Source: Ectocarpus siliculosus
Lineage: Eukaryota; Sar; Phaeophyceae; Ectocarpales; Ectocarpaceae
Direction of reading: 5' to 3'
Assembly: GCA_000310025.1 (NCBI GenBank)
Contig: FN649736.1
Coordinates: 2,109,415 to 2,173,414 of the forward strand
Length of the DNA stretch: 64,000 nucleotides
The notes under the pieces are model-generated. The model did not search any database. It was not told where the DNA came from and saw only the letters and a list, made by a program, of their open reading frames with translations. A program made the position numbers and the translations under genes. Below, piece by piece: positions 61,701 through 64,000 of the stretch (its first letter is position 1; each line of letters starts with the position of its first letter).

Positions 61701-61826
61701 ACGGCGGTGCCCCTCGGTTCACTTTCTTAACGGTGTGAAGTAGGCCCTTGGAAACTACTCGCACGCGAAGCCCATCTTTGCACGAGTATGATCCAACATC
61801 CCCCACGACGGCTCCAACATCGTCTA
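58708..61826 (-). pseudogene. Broken actin-related protein gene, ARP4/BAF53 (ACTL6) type
   Basis: Minus-strand pieces align in order with ARP4/BAF53, the nuclear actin-related subunit of chromatin remodellers. About 61826-61740: VDDVGAVVGDVGSYSCK, like the N-terminal nucleotide-binding strand of actins (D.GS...KAG). 60551-60227: ends DKDVVPLMEDGF, like ARP4 VISPLKNGMV.DWD. 59739-59606: TDWDLMKKV, then an in-frame TGA, then EHAERTRLKTKLWDHPVLIS (BAF53 has HPVLMSEAPWN). 58846-58708: EMMFGKFGVSAQFMSKEAVL (actin MFE.F.VPA.....AVL), followed by GGT and an apparent frameshift and stop. Intron phases between the last three pieces fit (G/TG, then ACG/GAA). The 60.5-kb piece also needs a frame change between its Ala/Lys-rich first half and its end. 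Multiple lesions plus a LINE fragment in the preceding intron argue for a pseudogene. C-terminal ARP4 exons were not found. Confidence 0.66.
60598..61438 (-). mobile_element. 5'-truncated LINE (non-LTR retrotransposon) fragment, C-terminal region of ORF2
   Basis: Uninterrupted minus-strand frame (stop at 60605) showing the typical post-RT end of a LINE polymerase: GRQPTEWVKVVEDVW, FRTGDIGLRERRRRH, and the zinc-finger-like CDCGFECEDSVHVVAECPWY (C-x-C...H-x4-C). No reverse-transcriptase or endonuclease motif is present, so the copy is 5'-truncated. It is bounded by the direct repeat TGTTTCGATGGGGGGG at 60576-60591 and 61439-61454, consistent with a 16-bp target-site duplication. It lies in an intron of the ARP4-like pseudogene, about 45 bp from an exon. 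Confidence 0.86.
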
Positions 61827-61835
61827 CTCGGAGGG

Positions 61836-61983
61836 GAGGGGGGGGGTGGGGGTGTGCTCATAGTCGTGCATGCCGTAGTCGTTAGACCATTGACCTCGCA
61901 TCCCTACAAAGCCGGGACGGAGCACGCCGGGTTCTCACCGGACCAGGCTCTCACATGACCAAGCGCGAAGCGCCGTGAGGTAT
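61836..61983 (-). repeat. Short dispersed repeat, copy 2
   Basis: Reverse complement of 54841-54985 with few differences. Contains GTTAGACCATTGACCTCGCA and abuts the first recognisable exon of the ARP4-like pseudogene. Confidence 0.85.
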
Positions 61984-64000
61984 CCGGCGAGTCGCATGAA
62001 GGGTGCGCTGCATCCTGCTAAGGGTGTTCGGCATCTTGTGCTTACTTCCTTGCGTACGGATGACAGCTACGTATGACTTAATTTATTTTCTGGTGCTTTC
62101 ACTTCCAGAGACAGTTGGAAGCGCTGTGTAACTGCCTCGAGGGCACTTGACCAACTTAACACAACGTGCGATTATCCCCTTTGCGCGGAGTGAGGGTTCT
62201 CGACCCCGCACAACATAATCTCGGAGGGGAGGGGGGGGGGTAAATGGTTGCGTTCCTTACTTCATAGCATGTTGACTGTTGGCCACGCCCCCTTCCGGGT
62301 ATGGAGCGCTGGTCTAGCAAGCTTCCTAGTAAAAGAGAGTCGGACACAAAGCAACCCAGAAAAGGGGAAACGATGATGGTGTAGGAGCAAAGCAGAGAAT
62401 GTGATCAAGTCTTGTCCTTGTGCACCAGAAGCAGGTCACTGTCGCTCTTCCACCCCCCCGTCGGTAGGACCCTGCAGTATAGGCAAAACCCGGTGTTCGC
62501 GCTTTTTACCCCGTTCCTAAGACTGAAATCTTGCCATCGGTCTGCCAGGTTGGTCGACGCCACCAAAACAAATCCACACAGGCTCACACAACGCCTAAAC
62601 GAACATGAGTAGAGAGTAGAATCCTTGGTAGACATGTTCAGTTTTCTTCATCCGTTACCGTTTCTGTCTTACTCCGGAGAAGAAGAATAGCCCCACCCAT
62701 GAAGCACCTGATGGGCTCCCCCATCACGGCCTGAACCAATGCGACAACAGCAGCGGCAACATGCCTGATGAATACAGATAGCGCCCGCAGTTAATAAACG
62801 TGAATATCGGGTCGGGCCTCAATCCCTTACTTTGGGTCGAAGGACCAGCCGAAGTCGTCCATTTTCTTAAAAGCCATTTCTTGTTACAACCCTAACCTTT
62901 GGACTGTCTCATCCTCCTGATTCTCTTATTTCATAGAAGACTTCGTATTTTCTCATTTTCCTTTAGCTTTGCTTTGATCTCTGAGAACAATGTACTTCTT
63001 CAAGCCCTCAAGAGAGGCGGTGGAGAGTGCCATCAAACCCGACAGCAGAAAGCATGTGGTTGTCCGCGATGTGTGGCAGTACGACAGTACAGCACAGTGA
63101 GCAGCATAGGGGTTCAAGGGGCGCTGAGAAAACAACCACTCTCCCCCCTACAAAAAAAATGTGTTCAGTTAGGTAGGGGGGTGGGAGCACCGAAGGAGCA
63201 GCAGTGGGATGTTTCTTACTGGACACGCTACCCCAGCTACCCCTTGTTTCTCATGGCTTGGGGGGTATCGCACCATCATGTTTCTTATTGGGACGTTTCT
63301 TATGTTGTGGCCGAGAATGAGCTGTGTTTCTTAGCCCTTTTTTCTTGTTTTTCGCAAAGACCTGAGCCTTTTTTCGTAACAGAATATTTCTTGACTGCGG
63401 GCGCTACATATCTGTAGACTAACTTGTTTTCCCCTCCGGAGGACTCACTGCTTTGCGACGGGGGTTGCGTGGTTCGGCGGCATCCACAGCAGTCGTTGTG
63501 AGAACATTGTTTCGTCCGGGTATATGTACCAACCTTTGAGGCTGGTCATCATTGACAACTGCTGACAAGCGCGATGGCAACTGGACTATGTATTCAGCGC
63601 TGACTGATATTCCCGTGGTCATTGAGCTCCTCAGCAGGTCCGTGGACTTGTTGGCAAGACTAAAAAAATGTATACCCCCTGCTCGGCCTGAACTCAGGTG
63701 AACACGTGCATGTCACGTTTCCAAGCATCAAACAGCGTGGTCAAAAGAGGCGACGGCGTGCTCCAGTGGCAAAAGTAAAGAAACCCAAACCGAAACCAGA
63801 TCAGTACACTACTACGGCGACTCTATCTTTCAACATCGCAACGCACTGCCGGGCAACAGCGCAGCTTGGGTACTCCTACACGGACAATACATGGATTGGT
63901 GTCATGTGTGGCTGGGCTGCTGCGCAAAGGCCACATCAACGCGGAGCATGAACAGCACTACTCAAGAAGCTGGATGCTGGATGTTCGAACTCTCAAGCCT
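61984..64000. other. Right end of window, no firmly identified gene
   Basis: A minus-strand frame at 62635-62405 (ending RVLPTGGWKSDSDLLLVHKD, KT, stop) could be a terminal exon of an unknown gene. Plus-strand frames at 62899-63417 and 63706-63951 have no recognisable domain. A G-tract lies at 62229-62240. Confidence 0.35.

Overview
The window is nuclear DNA of an intron-rich eukaryote. Short exons (47-450 bp) are separated by introns of a few hundred bp to 3 kb. Introns start GTAAG/GTGAG, end in a pyrimidine-rich tract plus CAG, and are full of simple repeats. Exons are GC-rich. This style and the gene set best fit a stramenopile, most likely a brown alga of the Ectocarpus type. That assignment is inference. 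No rRNA, tRNA, bacterial operon or CRISPR array was seen.

Region 1 (1-20.8 kb) is conserved housekeeping sequence. Four genes can be rebuilt exon by exon with matching splice phases: a THH1/TOM1/TOM3-type multi-pass membrane protein (minus, runs off the left edge); cytosolic peptide:N-glycanase (plus, complete catalytic triad); the checkpoint-clamp subunit HUS1 (minus, nine exons, 279 aa); and the COMPASS subunit DPY30 (plus, three exons, 108 aa). They alternate in direction. TOM1-like/PNGase and HUS1/DPY30 are divergent pairs, and PNGase/HUS1 converge. A 22-bp minisatellite of 16 copies sits in a HUS1 intron.

Region 2 (20.8-30.5 kb) holds one long unrecognised low-complexity/coiled-coil gene (24.7-27.5 kb) in otherwise uninformative sequence.

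Region 3 (30.5-53.8 kb) is the unusual part. A minus-strand gene (53746 to 43317) encodes a predicted secreted protein. It has a signal peptide, a Cys-containing N-terminal part, a long coiled coil, an alternating series of two exon types (A: phase 0 to 2; B: phase 2 to 0) and an acidic tail. Downstream lie at least two further, decayed copies of its 3' half (about 39-34.5 kb and 34.1-30.6 kb). They carry nonsense codons, a lost splice donor and frameshifts. The same exon family is folded into four inverted duplications centred near 31.40, 32.16, 38.27 and 50.17 kb. The largest has arms of almost 1 kb around a 54-bp spacer.

Region 4 (53.8-64 kb) is repeat-rich. It contains a 100-bp GA microsatellite, short dispersed repeats, and a broken actin-related gene of the ARP4/BAF53 type (minus, in-frame stops and frameshifts). 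A 5'-truncated LINE fragment with a target-site duplication lies inside that broken gene.
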